DNA of 64,000 nt from Actinomadura atramentaria DSM 43919 (GCF_000381885.1 NZ_KB907214.1:1-64000), one strand, 5' to 3'; positions 8,329-17,378 are shown, counted from the first letter of the stretch. Made by a program: numbers and translations. Notes: generated from the sequence alone by a model not told the origin.

Positions 8329-9714
8329 TCAGTAGGCGTGCTCGGTCATCAACCGCCGCCCCGCCTCGGTGATGCTCCCCGACATCGACGGATACACCGC
8401 GAACGTGTGCGCGACCTGATCGACCGTGAGGTGCTGCTGAACCGCGATGGAGACGCCCAGGATCAGCTCGCTCGCCCGCGGCGCGACGATGACGCCGCCC
8501 AGCACGATCCCGGTGGACGGCCGGCAGAACAGCTTGACGAACCCGTCCTCGAACCCCTGCATCTTCGCGCGCGGGTTCGTGAACAGCGGCAGCATGACGG
8601 TGCGGGCGTTGACGTCCCCCGCGTCCACCATGTGCTGGGTCACGCCGACCGACGCGACCTCGGGGTCGGTGAAGATGTTCGACGCGACCCACCCGAGCTT
8701 CAGCGGCTGCACGGCCTCGCCGAGCGCGTGCCACATCGCGATGCGGCCCTGCATGCCCGCGACGGACGCGAGCATCAGCACGCCCGTGCAGTCCCCGGAC
8801 GCGTAGATGTGCGGCACGCTCGTCCGGGAAACCTTGTCGACCTCGACGAACCCGTGCGCGCTCAGCTTGATCCCGGCCTTCTCCAGCCCGATCCCGCGCG
8901 TGTTCGGCACCATGCCGACCGTCATGAGGCAGTGCGAGCCCTCGACCTTGCGGCCGTCCTCCAGCGAGACGATGACGCCGTCGCCGGACCGCTCCACACC
9001 GGCCGCGCGCGACCGCGACATGACCTTCATCCCGCGCCGCAGGAACACCTCCTGCAGCACGGACGCGGCGTCGGCGTCCTCGGTCGGCAGGATGCGGTCG
9101 CGGGACGAGACGAGCGTCACCTTCGACCCGAGCGACAGGTACGCCCCGGCCAGCTCCGCGCCCGTCACACCGGACCCGACGACGATCAGTTCCTCGGGCA
9201 GTTCCGGCAGGTCGTAGAGCTGCCGCCAGTTCAGGATGCGCTCGCCGTCCGGCTCGGAGCCGGGCAGGACGCGCGGCGTCGCGCCGGTGGAGATCAGGAT
9301 GATGTCGGCCTGGATGCGCCGGTCCCCGACGCCGACGACGTGCGGCTCGACCAGCCGCCCCTCGCCGCGGACGATCTTGACCTCTTCGTAGGCCAGCCGC
9401 TCGGCGATGTCGAAGGACTGGGCGCGGGCGAGGTCGCGGACGCGCTTGTTGACGGTGGCGAGGTCGGCCTCCAGCGCCCCGACGACCCCGTCCGGCCCGC
9501 CGTTGAACCGGAGCCCGAGCCGCGCGGACTCGCTCATGACCGCCATGCGGGTGGACGTCGCGATGAGCGTCTTGGACGGCACGCAGTCGGTGAGGACGCA
9601 CGCCCCGCCGGGCCCGTCGCGCTCCACGACGGTCACGTCGGCGCCCAGTTGCGCCGCCACGAGGGCGGCCTCGTAGCCGCCGGGGCCTCCGCCGATGATC
9701 ACGATGCGCGTCAC
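8329..9714 (-). CDS. lpdA: NAD(P)H-quinone dehydrogenase, LpdA-type flavoprotein
   Basis: A 461-residue FAD/NAD(P)-disulfide-oxidoreductase fold. The N-terminal GGGPGGYEAA is the FAD dinucleotide fold. GGACVLTDCVPSKT (residues ~40-53) is the redox-disulfide segment with both cysteines. VVGSGVTGAELA is the NAD(P) fold and IYASGDCTG the second FAD contact. The C-terminal dimerisation domain reads AVYPSMSGSITEA where lipoamide dehydrogenases have an HPT..E catalytic dyad, so it should not be a lipoamide dehydrogenase. This is the class of Mycobacterium tuberculosis LpdA (Rv3303c), an NAD(P)H:quinone reductase. GTG at 9714 gives the correct N-terminus (VTRIVIIGGG). The accA3-lpdA-PNP-pmmB neighbourhood is conserved in mycobacteria. 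Confidence 0.92.
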   Translation of the reverse strand: MTRIVIIGGGPGGYEAALVAAQLGADVTVVERDGPGGACVLTDCVPSKTLIATSTRMAVMSESARLGLRFNGGPDGVVGALEADLATVNKRVRDLARAQSFDIAERLAYEEVKIVRGEGRLVEPHVVGVGDRRIQADIILISTGATPRVLPGSEPDGERILNWRQLYDLPELPEELIVVGSGVTGAELAGAYLSLGSKVTLVSSRDRILPTEDADAASVLQEVFLRRGMKVMSRSRAAGVERSGDGVIVSLEDGRKVEGSHCLMTVGMVPNTRGIGLEKAGIKLSAHGFVEVDKVSRTSVPHIYASGDCTGVLMLASVAGMQGRIAMWHALGEAVQPLKLGWVASNIFTDPEVASVGVTQHMVDAGDVNARTVMLPLFTNPRAKMQGFEDGFVKLFCRPSTGIVLGGVIVAPRASELILGVSIAVQQHLTVDQVAHTFAVYPSMSGSITEAGRRLMTEHAY

Positions 9715-9774
9715 CCTTCCATTGTGTCCCCTTCGCGGCAGTGATCCTGACCAGGGGCCGCCGCCGTCGGCCGC

Positions 9775-9780
9775 TAGGCT
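9775..9780 (+). promoter_or_regulatory. -10 box for a leaderless start at 9787
   Basis: TAGGCT ends 6 bases before the GTG at 9787 and there is no Shine-Dalgarno sequence, so transcription probably begins at the start codon. Confidence 0.5.
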
Positions 9781-9786
9781 GGCGGT

Positions 9787-10245
9787 GTGGCTCTGTACGC
9801 GGCGTACGCCTCCAATCTCGATCCCGCCCAGATGGCGCTGCGAGCGCCGCACTCCCCGATCCGCGGCACCGGCTGGCTCACCGGCTGGCGGCTGACGTTC
9901 GGCGGTCAGGACGAGCGCGGCGAGGGCGCGCTGGCGACCGTCGTGGAGGACCCGAAGGACCGCACCGCGCACGTGTTCGTGGTGTTGTACGACGTCCCGT
10001 CGTTCGACGAGCAGGAGCTGGACGCCTGGGAGGGCGCGGCGCTCGGCGTCTACCGGAAGATCCGCGTCCGGGTGGACACCCTCGACGGGGACGTCCTGTG
10101 CTGGCTGTACGTCCTGGACGACTACGAGGGCGGCCTGCCCTCGGCCCGCTACCTGGGCGTTCTCGCGGACGCGGCGGAGAAGGCGGGCGCGCCCGCCGAC
10201 TACGTCAAGGAGCTGCGCGAACGCCCGTGCTCCTCGGTCGGCTGA
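9787..10245 (+). CDS. Gamma-glutamylcyclotransferase-fold (GGCT/AIG2-like) protein
   Basis: A 152-residue cytosolic protein. The N-terminal YAAYASNLD matches the YGSNL substrate-loop motif of the GGCT fold. The acidic segment FDEQELDAWEGAALGVYRKI supplies the conserved Glu and the Y-R-K strand that follows it. Family members cyclise gamma-glutamyl compounds to 5-oxoproline, but many bacterial members are of unproven activity. Translation starts at a GTG with no ribosome site. It is followed 24 bases later by the PNP gene on the same strand. Confidence 0.85.
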   Translation: MALYAAYASNLDPAQMALRAPHSPIRGTGWLTGWRLTFGGQDERGEGALATVVEDPKDRTAHVFVVLYDVPSFDEQELDAWEGAALGVYRKIRVRVDTLDGDVLCWLYVLDDYEGGLPSARYLGVLADAAEKAGAPADYVKELRERPCSSVG

Positions 10246-10256
10246 CGGCCCGCCGC

Positions 10257-10262
10257 TAGTCT
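10257..10262 (+). promoter_or_regulatory. -10 box for a leaderless start at 10270
   Basis: TAGTCT lies 7 bases before the GTG of the PNP gene, with no Shine-Dalgarno sequence between the preceding stop and this start. Confidence 0.45.
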
Positions 10263-10269
10263 CTGCGGG

Positions 10270-11085
10270 GTGGACGACGCCTTCTCCCGAGCCGCCGCTG
10301 CGGCCGACGCGCTGCGCGACCGCGCCGGAACCGACGCGTTCGACGTCGCCGTGGTGCTCGGCTCCGGCTGGGTTCCCGCGGCGGACGCGCTCGGCGCCCC
10401 GGCCGCCGAGCTCTCCGTCACCGAACTGCCCGGTTTCGCGCCGCCCGCCGTGGCGGGGCACGCGGGCCGGGTCCGCGCCGTGGAGTGCGGCGGGCGGCGG
10501 GTCCTGGTGTTCCTCGGCCGGACGCACCTGTACGAGGGGCACGGGACGGACGCCGTCGTCCACGGCGTCCGGACGGCGCTGGCCGCCGGGGTCCGCACGG
10601 TCGTCCTGACGAACGCGGCGGGCGGCCTGCGCCCCGAGACGCAGCGCGTCGGCGAACCCGTCCTGATCTCCGACCACCTGAACCTCACCGGCGACCACCC
10701 GCTGACGGGCGCGGCGTTCACCGACATGACCGAGGCGTACTCCGCGCGGCTGCGCGCCCTCGCGCGCGCCGCCGAGCCGGCGCTGGCCGAGGGCGTCTAC
10801 GCGGCGCTGCGCGGCCCGACGTACGAGACGCCCGCCGAGGTCCGGATGCTGCGGACGCTCGGCGCGGACCTCGTCGGCATGTCCACGGCGCTGGAGACGA
10901 TCGCCGCCCGGCACGGCGTCCCCGACGCCCCGGACGGCGCGGAGGTCCTGGCGTTCTCGCTGGTGACGAACGTCGCGGCGGGCCTCGCGGACGCGCCGCT
11001 CGACCACGCGGACGTCCTCGCGGCGGGCCGCGCGGCGGCGGCGCGGATGGGCGCGCTGCTCGGCGAACTGATCCCCGCCCTGTGA
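10270..11085 (+). CDS. deoD: Purine-nucleoside phosphorylase (trimeric PNP class)
   Basis: A 271-residue enzyme for phosphorolysis of purine (deoxy)nucleosides to the base and (deoxy)ribose 1-phosphate. VVLGSGW (residues ~30) and GRTHLYEGH (~82-90) form the phosphate site. LTNAAGGL (~116-123) and [25 protein letters not shown] (~177-201) are hallmarks of the mammalian-type trimeric PNP/MTAP family. A short insertion (HGVPDAPDG) separates TIAAR from [13 protein letters not shown], where purine-specific PNPs carry the base-contacting Asn. The stop overlaps the mutase start by GTGA. With that mutase and deoA/cdd it forms a salvage route. The deoD name follows mycobacterial usage. Confidence 0.93.
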   Translation: MDDAFSRAAAAADALRDRAGTDAFDVAVVLGSGWVPAADALGAPAAELSVTELPGFAPPAVAGHAGRVRAVECGGRRVLVFLGRTHLYEGHGTDAVVHGVRTALAAGVRTVVLTNAAGGLRPETQRVGEPVLISDHLNLTGDHPLTGAAFTDMTEAYSARLRALARAAEPALAEGVYAALRGPTYETPAEVRMLRTLGADLVGMSTALETIAARHGVPDAPDGAEVLAFSLVTNVAAGLADAPLDHADVLAAGRAAAARMGALLGELIPAL

Positions 11086-12749
11086 GGCCCGACGACCCGC
11101 GCGCCTGGCTCGCGCAGGACCCCGACCCCGAGACGCGCGCCGAGCTGCGCGCCCTGCTGGACGCCGCCGACGCCGCCGCGCTCGCGGACCGGTTCGGAGC
11201 GCGGCTGGCGTTCGGCACCGCCGGGCTGCGCGGCGAGCTGGGCGCGGGGCCGAACCGGATGAACCGCGTCACGGTGCGGCGCGCGGCGGCGGGCCTGGCG
11301 GCGCGGCTCGCCGCCGAGCCGGGCGCGGCCGCGCGCGGCGTGGTGATCGGGTACGACGCGCGGCACAAGTCCGCGCGGTTCGCGCTGGACACCGCCGCCG
11401 TGCTGCGCGGCGCGGGGCTGCGCGCGCTGCTGCTGCCCCGGGCGCTGCCGACGCCGGTGCTGGCGTTCGCCGTCCGGTTCCTCGGCGCGGCGGCGGGCGT
11501 GATGGTGACGGCGAGCCACAATCCGCCGCGCGACAACGGCTACAAGGTCTACTGGGGCGACGGGGCGCAGATCGTCCCGCCGCTGGACGCGGAGATCGCC
11601 GGAGAGATCGACGCGCTGGCCGACGCGGGCAGCCGCGTGGACGAACTGCCGCTCGGGGACGACTGGGAGGTCGTGGGTGAGGACGTCGTCGAGGCTTACC
11701 TGGACGCGGTGACCGCCCTGCCGCTCGGGGACGCGCGCGACATCTCGGTCGTCTACACGCCGCTCCACGGCGTCGGCCGGGACACGTTGCTCGCCGCGTT
11801 CGCGCGCGCCGGGTTCCCGCCGCCCGCCGTCGTGCCCGCGCAGGCCGACCCGGACCCGGACTTCCCGACGGTCGCGTTCCCCAATCCCGAGGAGCCGGGC
11901 GCGCTCGACCTGGCGCTGGAGCTGGCCGACGCGCGCGGCGCGGACCTGGTGATCGCCAACGACCCGGACGCGGACCGCTGCGCCGTCGCCGTCCCCGACC
12001 CCGTCTCGGACGGCGGCGGCTGGCGGACGCTGACCGGCGACGAGGTCGGCGCGCTGCTCGCCGAACACGTCCTCGCGCACACGTCCGGCGACGACCGGCT
12101 GCTGGTGACGACAATCGTGTCCTCGTCGCTGCCGCGGTCGCTCGCCCGCGAGCACGGCGTGCGGTTCGCCGAGTCCCTCACCGGCTTCAAGTGGATCATG
12201 AAGGCGGGCCGGGGACGGCTCGTCCTCGGCTACGAGGAGGCGCTCGGCTACTGCCTCGGCGGCGCGGACGGGCCGCCGGTCCACGACAAGGACGGCATCG
12301 GCGCGGCCCTCGCCGTCGCCGCCCTCGCCGCCGAGGCGCGCCGCGCCGGCCGCACCCTGACGGACCTGCTCGACGACCAGGCGCGCCGCCACGGCCTCCA
12401 CGCCACCGCACCGCTGACCCTCCGCGTCCCCGACCGCGCCCTGATCACCGATGCCCTCACCCGGCTCCGCACCTCCCCGCCCACCCGCCTCGGCACCCAC
12501 ACCGTCACAGCCGTGGACGACCTGTCAGCCCCCGCCGGCGACCTACCGCCCACGGACGGCCTGCGCCTGACCCTGACGGGCGACGCACGCATCGTGATCC
12601 GCCCCTCCGGCACCGAACCGAAGCTGAAGTGCTACCTGGAGATAGTCATCCCGGTAGACGACACCCCGCTCCCAACCCTCCGCCGAAACGCGCGAACGAC
12701 CCTGACCGGCCTCGCCGCAGCCCTGAAAACCGCCCTCGATCTCCCCTGA
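11082..12749 (+). CDS. pmmB: Phospho-sugar mutase (PMM/PGM family, probable phosphopentomutase role)
   Basis: A 555-residue alpha-D-phosphohexomutase-family enzyme. [13 protein letters not shown] opens the fold; [13 protein letters not shown] holds the phosphoserine; DPDADRC is the Mg-binding loop; GYEEALGYC is the sugar-binding loop; [10 protein letters not shown] is the phosphate-binding loop. Start is GTG at 11082, overlapping the PNP stop by 4 bases, so the two are co-translated. This coupling suggests that it converts ribose/deoxyribose 1-phosphate from PNP to the 5-phosphate, as proposed for related mutases; glucose or mannose phosphates are the alternative. The last ~350 bases become C-rich, but motifs stay intact to the end. 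Confidence 0.92.
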   Translation: MRPDDPRAWLAQDPDPETRAELRALLDAADAAALADRFGARLAFGTAGLRGELGAGPNRMNRVTVRRAAAGLAARLAAEPGAAARGVVIGYDARHKSARFALDTAAVLRGAGLRALLLPRALPTPVLAFAVRFLGAAAGVMVTASHNPPRDNGYKVYWGDGAQIVPPLDAEIAGEIDALADAGSRVDELPLGDDWEVVGEDVVEAYLDAVTALPLGDARDISVVYTPLHGVGRDTLLAAFARAGFPPPAVVPAQADPDPDFPTVAFPNPEEPGALDLALELADARGADLVIANDPDADRCAVAVPDPVSDGGGWRTLTGDEVGALLAEHVLAHTSGDDRLLVTTIVSSSLPRSLAREHGVRFAESLTGFKWIMKAGRGRLVLGYEEALGYCLGGADGPPVHDKDGIGAALAVAALAAEARRAGRTLTDLLDDQARRHGLHATAPLTLRVPDRALITDALTRLRTSPPTRLGTHTVTAVDDLSAPAGDLPPTDGLRLTLTGDARIVIRPSGTEPKLKCYLEIVIPVDDTPLPTLRRNARTTLTGLAAALKTALDLP

Positions 12750-12807
12750 CTCACTCGGAGCACCGCCCGACACCGCAGCGCGGGGCGGGGCGGCGCGGGG
12801 CCGGGAG

Positions 12808-13467
12808 TCAGAGGGCAAGGACGATGATCAGGACAAGGAGCGGGACCGCGATGGACGCGGCCGTGAGCCAGGACCAGGTGACCGTCCCCGTCGTCGGGGC
12901 GTCGGCGGCGCGGGCCGTCTGGCCGGCGGCGCGGTCCGGTGCGCCGGAGCGGGCGCGGGGGCGGGCGCGGTCCGCGATCTCGTTGAGCTGCTGCGCGGTG
13001 AACGTCGCGGCGGTGCGCCCGCGCAGCCGCGCCGCGGCGATCTTCGCGGTGCCGCGCGCCTCGTCGCGCCGCGCGCGCCGCTCGACCTTCGCCTGCGCTC
13101 GCGGCGACGTCTGCTGCACCCAGGCGCGGGTGGCCGTCTCGCCGCCGCCCGGCCCCGCGAACCGCACGGTCACGGCCGTCCCGCCGGTGATCTCGCGCAC
13201 CGACCGCCAGGGCGCGCGCGTGTCGCGCAGCGGGTTCCGCACGGTGACGCCCGCCTCGTCGGCGAGGATCGCGGGCCGCAGCCCGAGCGCGTACGCGACG
13301 CCGCAGCCGGTGAGCAGGACGAGCGCGTAGATCGCGCCGGTCCGGTCGAGCCGCGCCTCACCGGTGATCCCGACCGCGAGGTCGAACAGGTTGAGGACGG
13401 TGAACGCCACGAAGGCCCAGCCGATGATGCGGCCTGCGGCCGAGCGGACAGCGAGCTGCGGGGTCAT
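12808..13467 (-). CDS. PH domain-containing membrane protein
   Basis: A 219-residue protein with two N-terminal membrane helices (residues ~12-34 and ~42-62: WAFVAFTVLNLFDLAVGI, YALVLLTGCGVAYAL). A small beta-rich domain follows (ADEAGVTVRNPLRDTRAPWRSVREI, residues ~70-120), typical of bacterial PH domains (W at the end of the first strand pair). After it come a basic Arg/Ala helix and a C-terminal membrane helix (LTAASIAVPLLVLIIVLAL). The function of these actinobacterial proteins is unknown. ATG at 13467 is chosen as the last start before the first helix. It is convergent with the mutase gene. Confidence 0.82.
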   Translation of the reverse strand: MTPQLAVRSAAGRIIGWAFVAFTVLNLFDLAVGITGEARLDRTGAIYALVLLTGCGVAYALGLRPAILADEAGVTVRNPLRDTRAPWRSVREITGGTAVTVRFAGPGGGETATRAWVQQTSPRAQAKVERRARRDEARGTAKIAAARLRGRTAATFTAQQLNEIADRARPRARSGAPDRAAGQTARAADAPTTGTVTWSWLTAASIAVPLLVLIIVLAL

Positions 13468-13612
13468 GCCCCGATCATGCCAGGGGCCGCGCGCCGCGCC
13501 GCGCGACCTGCGCCGGAGAACTTTCTCCGAAGAATTTCGGCCGGGATGTCGATCGGGGCGGACGCCGGACGACGTGTGGACGAGAACCGAGAACAACGGA
13601 AGGAACACCGCC

Positions 13613-14014
13613 ATGACCACCGCCACCGCCGCCCCCGCCGTCCGCAGCACCCGCCGCCGCGCCCTGTGGGTCTTCCAGATCCTCGCCGCCGTGTTCCTGC
13701 TCGTCGCGTCGGCCGCGCCGAAGTTCGCCGGGCAGAAGGACGCGGTCGACACGTTCAACGAGATCGGCTGGGGCCAGTGGTTCCGGTACGTGACGGGCGC
13801 GGTCGAGGCGGCGGGCGCGATCGGCCTGCTCGTCCCGCGGCTCGCGGGCGCGGCCGCGCTCGGCCTGATCGGGCTGATGGCGGGCGCGGTCGTCACGCAG
13901 CTCACCGTCCTGGAGCCGGCCTGGGCGCTGTTCCCCGCCGTGTTGGCGGTCGGGTTCGCGCTGGTCGCCCGCGACCGGCGCGCCGAGATCCGCGACCTGC
14001 TGCCGCGCCGCTGA
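13613..14014 (+). CDS. DoxX family membrane protein
   Basis: A 133-residue protein with four membrane helices. The first helix (LWVFQILAAVFLLVASAAPKFAG) and the following conserved FNEIGWGQWFRYVTGAVEAAGAIGLL are the DoxX/DUF4345-like pattern, in which a Lys/Phe after helix 1 and the Gly-Glu of helix 2 are conserved. ATG at 13613 follows GGAAGGA by 9 bases. Family members include subunits of quinol oxidases and redox-stress membrane complexes, but this isolated copy cannot be assigned further. It is convergent with the XRE-cupin gene 13 bases away. Confidence 0.85.
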   Translation: MTTATAAPAVRSTRRRALWVFQILAAVFLLVASAAPKFAGQKDAVDTFNEIGWGQWFRYVTGAVEAAGAIGLLVPRLAGAAALGLIGLMAGAVVTQLTVLEPAWALFPAVLAVGFALVARDRRAEIRDLLPRR

Positions 14015-14027
14015 ACCCGGCCGGGCG

Positions 14028-14585
14028 TCAGGCCGGGTCGGCCGTCCCGACGTCCACGTGGTCGGACACGCCGACGAGGAGCACGCGGGCGGCGGCGTCC
14101 ACCGGGCGCCACCGGTGGGGCACGCCGCCCGAGCAGTACAGGGTGTCGCCGGGGCCGAGCTCGTACTCGCGTCCGTCCGCCTCCGCGACGACGCCGCCGC
14201 TCACGACGTACAGGATTTCGTCGTTGCGGTGCGTGAACTCCCGGTCGAAGGGGTGCTCGCCGGTGAACTCCAGGGCGTGGAGCTGGTGGTCGCCGCGGAC
14301 GAGCGGGCGCACGCCGTCGCGCAGGGCGCTCGGCCCGGCGGCGCGGACGACGTCCACGTGCCGCGCGCCGTCCGCCGCCGCGAGGAGCCGGACCGCGGTG
14401 GTGTCGAGGGCGTCGGCGATGCGCTGGAGGGACCGCATGCTGGGGCGCGCGCGGTCGTTCTCGACCTGGCTGAGGAAGGGCGCGGACAGCCCGGAGCGCC
14501 GCGCGACCTCGACGAGGGTGAGGTCCAGGGCGCGCCGCCGCCTGCGGATTCCCGCGCCGACGCGCGGCTCGTCCGCCTCGTCCAT
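14028..14585 (-). CDS. XRE-family regulator with C-terminal cupin
   Basis: A 185-residue regulator. Residues ~10-65 form a Cro/C1-type helix-turn-helix (LTLVEVARRSGLSAPFLSQVENDRARPSM). Residues ~110-180 are a cupin-2 barrel (HRNDEILYVVSGGV ... GPGDTLYCSGGVPHRW) whose His/Glu residues could bind a metal or small effector. Such HTH-cupin proteins sense a metabolite and control an adjacent catabolic or transport gene. The ATG at 14585 follows GGAAGGGCGGGACCG. It faces the arylsulfotransferase-permease genes across a 104-base spacer that carries an inverted repeat, so it is probably their regulator and may regulate itself. Confidence 0.9.
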   Translation of the reverse strand: MDEADEPRVGAGIRRRRRALDLTLVEVARRSGLSAPFLSQVENDRARPSMRSLQRIADALDTTAVRLLAAADGARHVDVVRAAGPSALRDGVRPLVRGDHQLHALEFTGEHPFDREFTHRNDEILYVVSGGVVAEADGREYELGPGDTLYCSGGVPHRWRPVDAAARVLLVGVSDHVDVGTADPA

Positions 14586-14643
14586 CGGTCCCGCCCTTCC
14601 GTTCGCCGCCACCCTACGGGCCGATTGCACATATTCCCGACTT

Positions 14644-14678
14644 ATCAAGTAGTTTGTGTATGTCAAAAAAAGTTTGAT
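14644..14678. promoter_or_regulatory. AT-rich inverted repeat, candidate XRE-cupin operator
   Basis: In this very GC-rich window the 14635-14680 stretch is unusually AT-rich. ATCAA at 14644-14648 and TTTGAT at 14673-14678 form the arms of an imperfect dyad, extended by GTTTG/CAAA inside. It lies in the shared promoter region of the regulator and the arylsulfotransferase-like gene, just upstream of the latter's ribosome site. Confidence 0.5.
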
Positions 14679-14689
14679 CGAGGATGGTC

Positions 14690-15805
14690 ATGGCCCCCGT
14701 CGACCAGAACACCCGGCGCCGCCGGGGAACCGGGCTCATCGCCCTGGACCCCGACCGCGCCTTCCCCGGCTACACGCTCTTCGCCCCGCTGACCGGCGGC
14801 GGCGAGGTCTACCTGATCGACCTGCACGGCGCCGTCGTCCACAGGTGGGACCTCGGGTTGCGTCCCGGACGGCACGCGCGCGTCCTCCCCAACGGCAACC
14901 TCGCCTACAACGGCACGCTGCCCGGCCAGCCGACGCTGTTCCCGATGTGGGACAAGTACCGCGGCGGCTCGATGGCCGAGTACACGCCGGACGGAACCGT
15001 CGTCCGCGAGCACGTCGACCCGCTCCAGCACCACGACGCCCACCACCTCGGCGACGGCGGCGTGATCTACGCCGCGCTGGAGCCGCTGACCGGCGCCGAC
15101 GCCGCGTCCGTGCGCGGCGGCGTCCCCGGCTCCGAGGCCGGCGGGACGGTCTGGGCCGACACGATCCGGCAGATCGACGCCGCCGGGAACCTCGTCTGGT
15201 CCTGGCGCGCCGCCGAGCACCTGGACCGCGCCGAGTACGCGCTGCACCCCGCCTACGCGCGCGAGCACTGGCCGCTGATCAACAGCGTGTCCGTGCTGCG
15301 GGACGGGAACGTCCTCGCGAGCCTGCGCAGCGTCTCGGCGGTCGTGGTGATCAGCCGGGCGACGGGCGAAATCCTGTGGCGCACCGAGCCCGGCGCCGTC
15401 TCCCAGCAGCACTGCCCCACCGAACTGGACGACGGCGGCCTGCTCGTCTTCGACAACGGCGTGTTCCGGCCGCACTCGGATGTTCCGTACTCGCGCGTCA
15501 TCGAAATCGACCGGGCCACCGGTGCGATCCGCTGGGAGTACCACGACCCGTCGCGGGAGGCGTTCTTCGCGCCGTTCATGGGCGCCGCGCAGCGGCTGCC
15601 GAACGGCAACACTCTCGTCACCGATTCGCCAGGCGGACGCATCTTCGAGGTGACGTCGGACGGGTACCTGTGCTGGGAGTACGTCGTCCCGCACTTCGGC
15701 GGCTACCGCGAACCCGAGGTCGGGAAGATCTTCCCCGCCGAAGGGAACGCGCTGTTCCGCGCGTACCGGTACTCGGCGGACGAACTCCCCTGGCTCGGTG
15801 CGTGA
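14690..15805 (+). CDS. Arylsulfotransferase (ASST)-like beta-propeller protein
   Basis: A 371-residue protein resembling arylsulfotransferases. These transfer sulfate between phenolic compounds and fold as a six-bladed beta-propeller. Recurrent blade motifs are visible: GEVYLIDLHGAVVHRWDLG, AEYTPDGTVVREH, RQIDAAGNLVWSW, ISRATGEILWRTEPG, IEIDRATGAIRWEYHD and FEVTSDGYLCWEY. HHDAHHLGDGG and QQHCPTELDDGG supply histidines that may be catalytic. There is no signal peptide, so it is cytoplasmic, unlike the periplasmic E. coli enzyme. ATG at 14690 has GAGG about 6 bases upstream; ATG at 14684 sits too close. The permease follows directly and a divergent XRE-cupin regulator faces it. Confidence 0.8.
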   Translation: MAPVDQNTRRRRGTGLIALDPDRAFPGYTLFAPLTGGGEVYLIDLHGAVVHRWDLGLRPGRHARVLPNGNLAYNGTLPGQPTLFPMWDKYRGGSMAEYTPDGTVVREHVDPLQHHDAHHLGDGGVIYAALEPLTGADAASVRGGVPGSEAGGTVWADTIRQIDAAGNLVWSWRAAEHLDRAEYALHPAYAREHWPLINSVSVLRDGNVLASLRSVSAVVVISRATGEILWRTEPGAVSQQHCPTELDDGGLLVFDNGVFRPHSDVPYSRVIEIDRATGAIRWEYHDPSREAFFAPFMGAAQRLPNGNTLVTDSPGGRIFEVTSDGYLCWEYVVPHFGGYREPEVGKIFPAEGNALFRAYRYSADELPWLGA

Positions 15806-15806
15806 C

Positions 15807-17150
15807 ATGACGACCACGACCGACAGCTCGGACGAGCGCACGGGCGACGGCACGAGCGAGCGGGTCGCCCCGGCGCGGCTCCTCCCGCTGGCCGTCCAGC
15901 ACGTCCTGGCGATGATCGCGACGCCGATCTCCGCCGCGTTCATGATCAGCGCGGGGCTCGGGCTGTCCACCGCGCGCACCGCGTCGCTGCTCAGCGCCAC
16001 GCTCGTCCTGTGCGGCGTCGGCGCGCTGCTCCAGTCGTTCACCGTGCTGCGGATCGGCGCGAAACTGCCGTTCCTCATGCTGCCGGGCGGCGCGGCGCTG
16101 GCGATCTTCCTGCAGATCGCCAAGGACCACGGCGCGGCGACCGCGTCCGGGTCGGTGCTGCTCGCCGCATTGTTCCTGCTGCTCGTACTGCCCGCCTACC
16201 GGTGGATCGCGCCGTTCTTCCCGCCGCTCGTGCTCGGCGTCTCCGTGCTGGTGATCGGCGTGAACATGCTGAAGGTGACGGGCGGCCTCGTCACCGGGCA
16301 GTCGACCTCGCCCGACTATGCGAAGCCGTCCGCGACGGCGCTGGCGTGGATCACCGTGGGCTGCACGGCGCTGTTCTTCCTGCTGCTGCGCGGTGTGTGG
16401 CGGCAGATGTCGGTGCTGCTGGGCCTCGTCGCTGGGTGCGCCATCGCCGCGCTCACCGGGCTTGGCACGTTCCACAAGGCGGCGGGCGGCACCGTCGTCG
16501 CGACCCCGCACCCGTTCCCGTACGGCACGCCGCACCTCGACCTCGTCGCCGCGCTGCCCCTGCTGATCTTCGCGCTCGCGTCCCTCGCGGAGGCCACCGG
16601 GCAGACGGTCCTGAACAGCGAGGCCGTGGGCCGCGCGCCCGACCCCGGCCGGGACGTCCCGCGCGTCGCGCGCGCCGACGCCGTGGTCTCCCTCCTCGGC
16701 GGCGCGTTCGGGACGACGCTGCTCGTCACCAGCTCGGAGAACATCGGCATCGTCCAGCTCACCGGCGTCCGCAGCCGGTTCGTGACGGCGGCGGCGGGCG
16801 TCCTGCTGATCCTCGCCGGCCTGTTCGCGCCCGTCTCGCGGCTGCTCGCGGCGCTGCCCGCGCCCGTCGTCGGCGGCGCGGCCCTGGTCATCTACGCGGT
16901 CATCGCGGTGATGGGTGTGCAGATGCTCGGCCGGGTCGACCTCTCCGGCCAGACGAACAAGATCGTCCTGGCGCTCGCGCTGACGGCGGGGCTGCTGCCC
17001 GTCGTCACCCCGGACCTCCACCAGGGCCTCCCGCAGTGGGGCCGGACGGTCTTCGGCACGGGCGTCACGGCCGCCGTCATCGCGGCGGTGGTCCTCCACG
17101 CGGTCTTCAGCCGCGTCACCGCCCACCGCGACCGCGCGGCACCGACCTGA
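15807..17150 (+). CDS. NCS2 family uracil/xanthine-type permease
   Basis: A 447-residue nucleobase:cation symporter-2 with 12-14 hydrophobic segments. LAVQHVLAMIATPISAAFMI is the conserved QH motif of TM1, and EATGQTVLNSEAVG matches the E-x(T/N)G-x-T substrate-site motif of TM8. The LITSSEN-like segment (LLVTSSENIGIVQLTGVRSR) is the second signature helix. The start is uncertain: ATG at 15807, one base after the arylsulfotransferase stop, or GTG at 15798 overlapping it. Uracil, xanthine or urate are usual substrates, but the arylsulfotransferase linkage leaves the ligand open. Confidence 0.9.
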   Translation: MTTTTDSSDERTGDGTSERVAPARLLPLAVQHVLAMIATPISAAFMISAGLGLSTARTASLLSATLVLCGVGALLQSFTVLRIGAKLPFLMLPGGAALAIFLQIAKDHGAATASGSVLLAALFLLLVLPAYRWIAPFFPPLVLGVSVLVIGVNMLKVTGGLVTGQSTSPDYAKPSATALAWITVGCTALFFLLLRGVWRQMSVLLGLVAGCAIAALTGLGTFHKAAGGTVVATPHPFPYGTPHLDLVAALPLLIFALASLAEATGQTVLNSEAVGRAPDPGRDVPRVARADAVVSLLGGAFGTTLLVTSSENIGIVQLTGVRSRFVTAAAGVLLILAGLFAPVSRLLAALPAPVVGGAALVIYAVIAVMGVQMLGRVDLSGQTNKIVLALALTAGLLPVVTPDLHQGLPQWGRTVFGTGVTAAVIAAVVLHAVFSRVTAHRDRAAPT

Positions 17151-17207
17151 CCCACCGGCGCCGATCCACCGCCCGCCCGCCGAACCACGAGTCCGTCCCA
17201 CCGCCGA

Positions 17208-17237
17208 GCGGCCCGCCTCACCGCCGAGGCGGGCCGC
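17208..17237 (+). terminator. Hairpin downstream of the NCS2 permease
   Basis: A perfect 12-bp inverted repeat (17208-17219 with 17226-17237, 6-nt loop) 57 bases after the permease stop, without a T-run. It probably ends the arylsulfotransferase-permease transcript. Confidence 0.6.
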
Positions 17238-17378
17238 GCCGCAACCGCGCACCGCAAGAGCCTCCGCCGCACGACCCGACGCCGCGCGGTCCGCGCACGG
17301 ACGGTCGCCACCGGGCGGGCGGGGGTCGATGGGGCCGCGCAGGCGAGAATTCCGGTGCCCTGCGAGCGCTCGCGCACG

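Noticed and set aside
8329-11007. An 892-codon frame extending LpdA
   Set aside because: The added part is antisense to the PNP and GGCT genes; the FAD motif follows directly after GTG 9714.
10485-12749. A 754-codon open frame as one protein
   Set aside because: The first 200 codons are an Arg/Pro-rich shadow of the PNP gene; the mutase starts at 11082 with a GTGA overlap.
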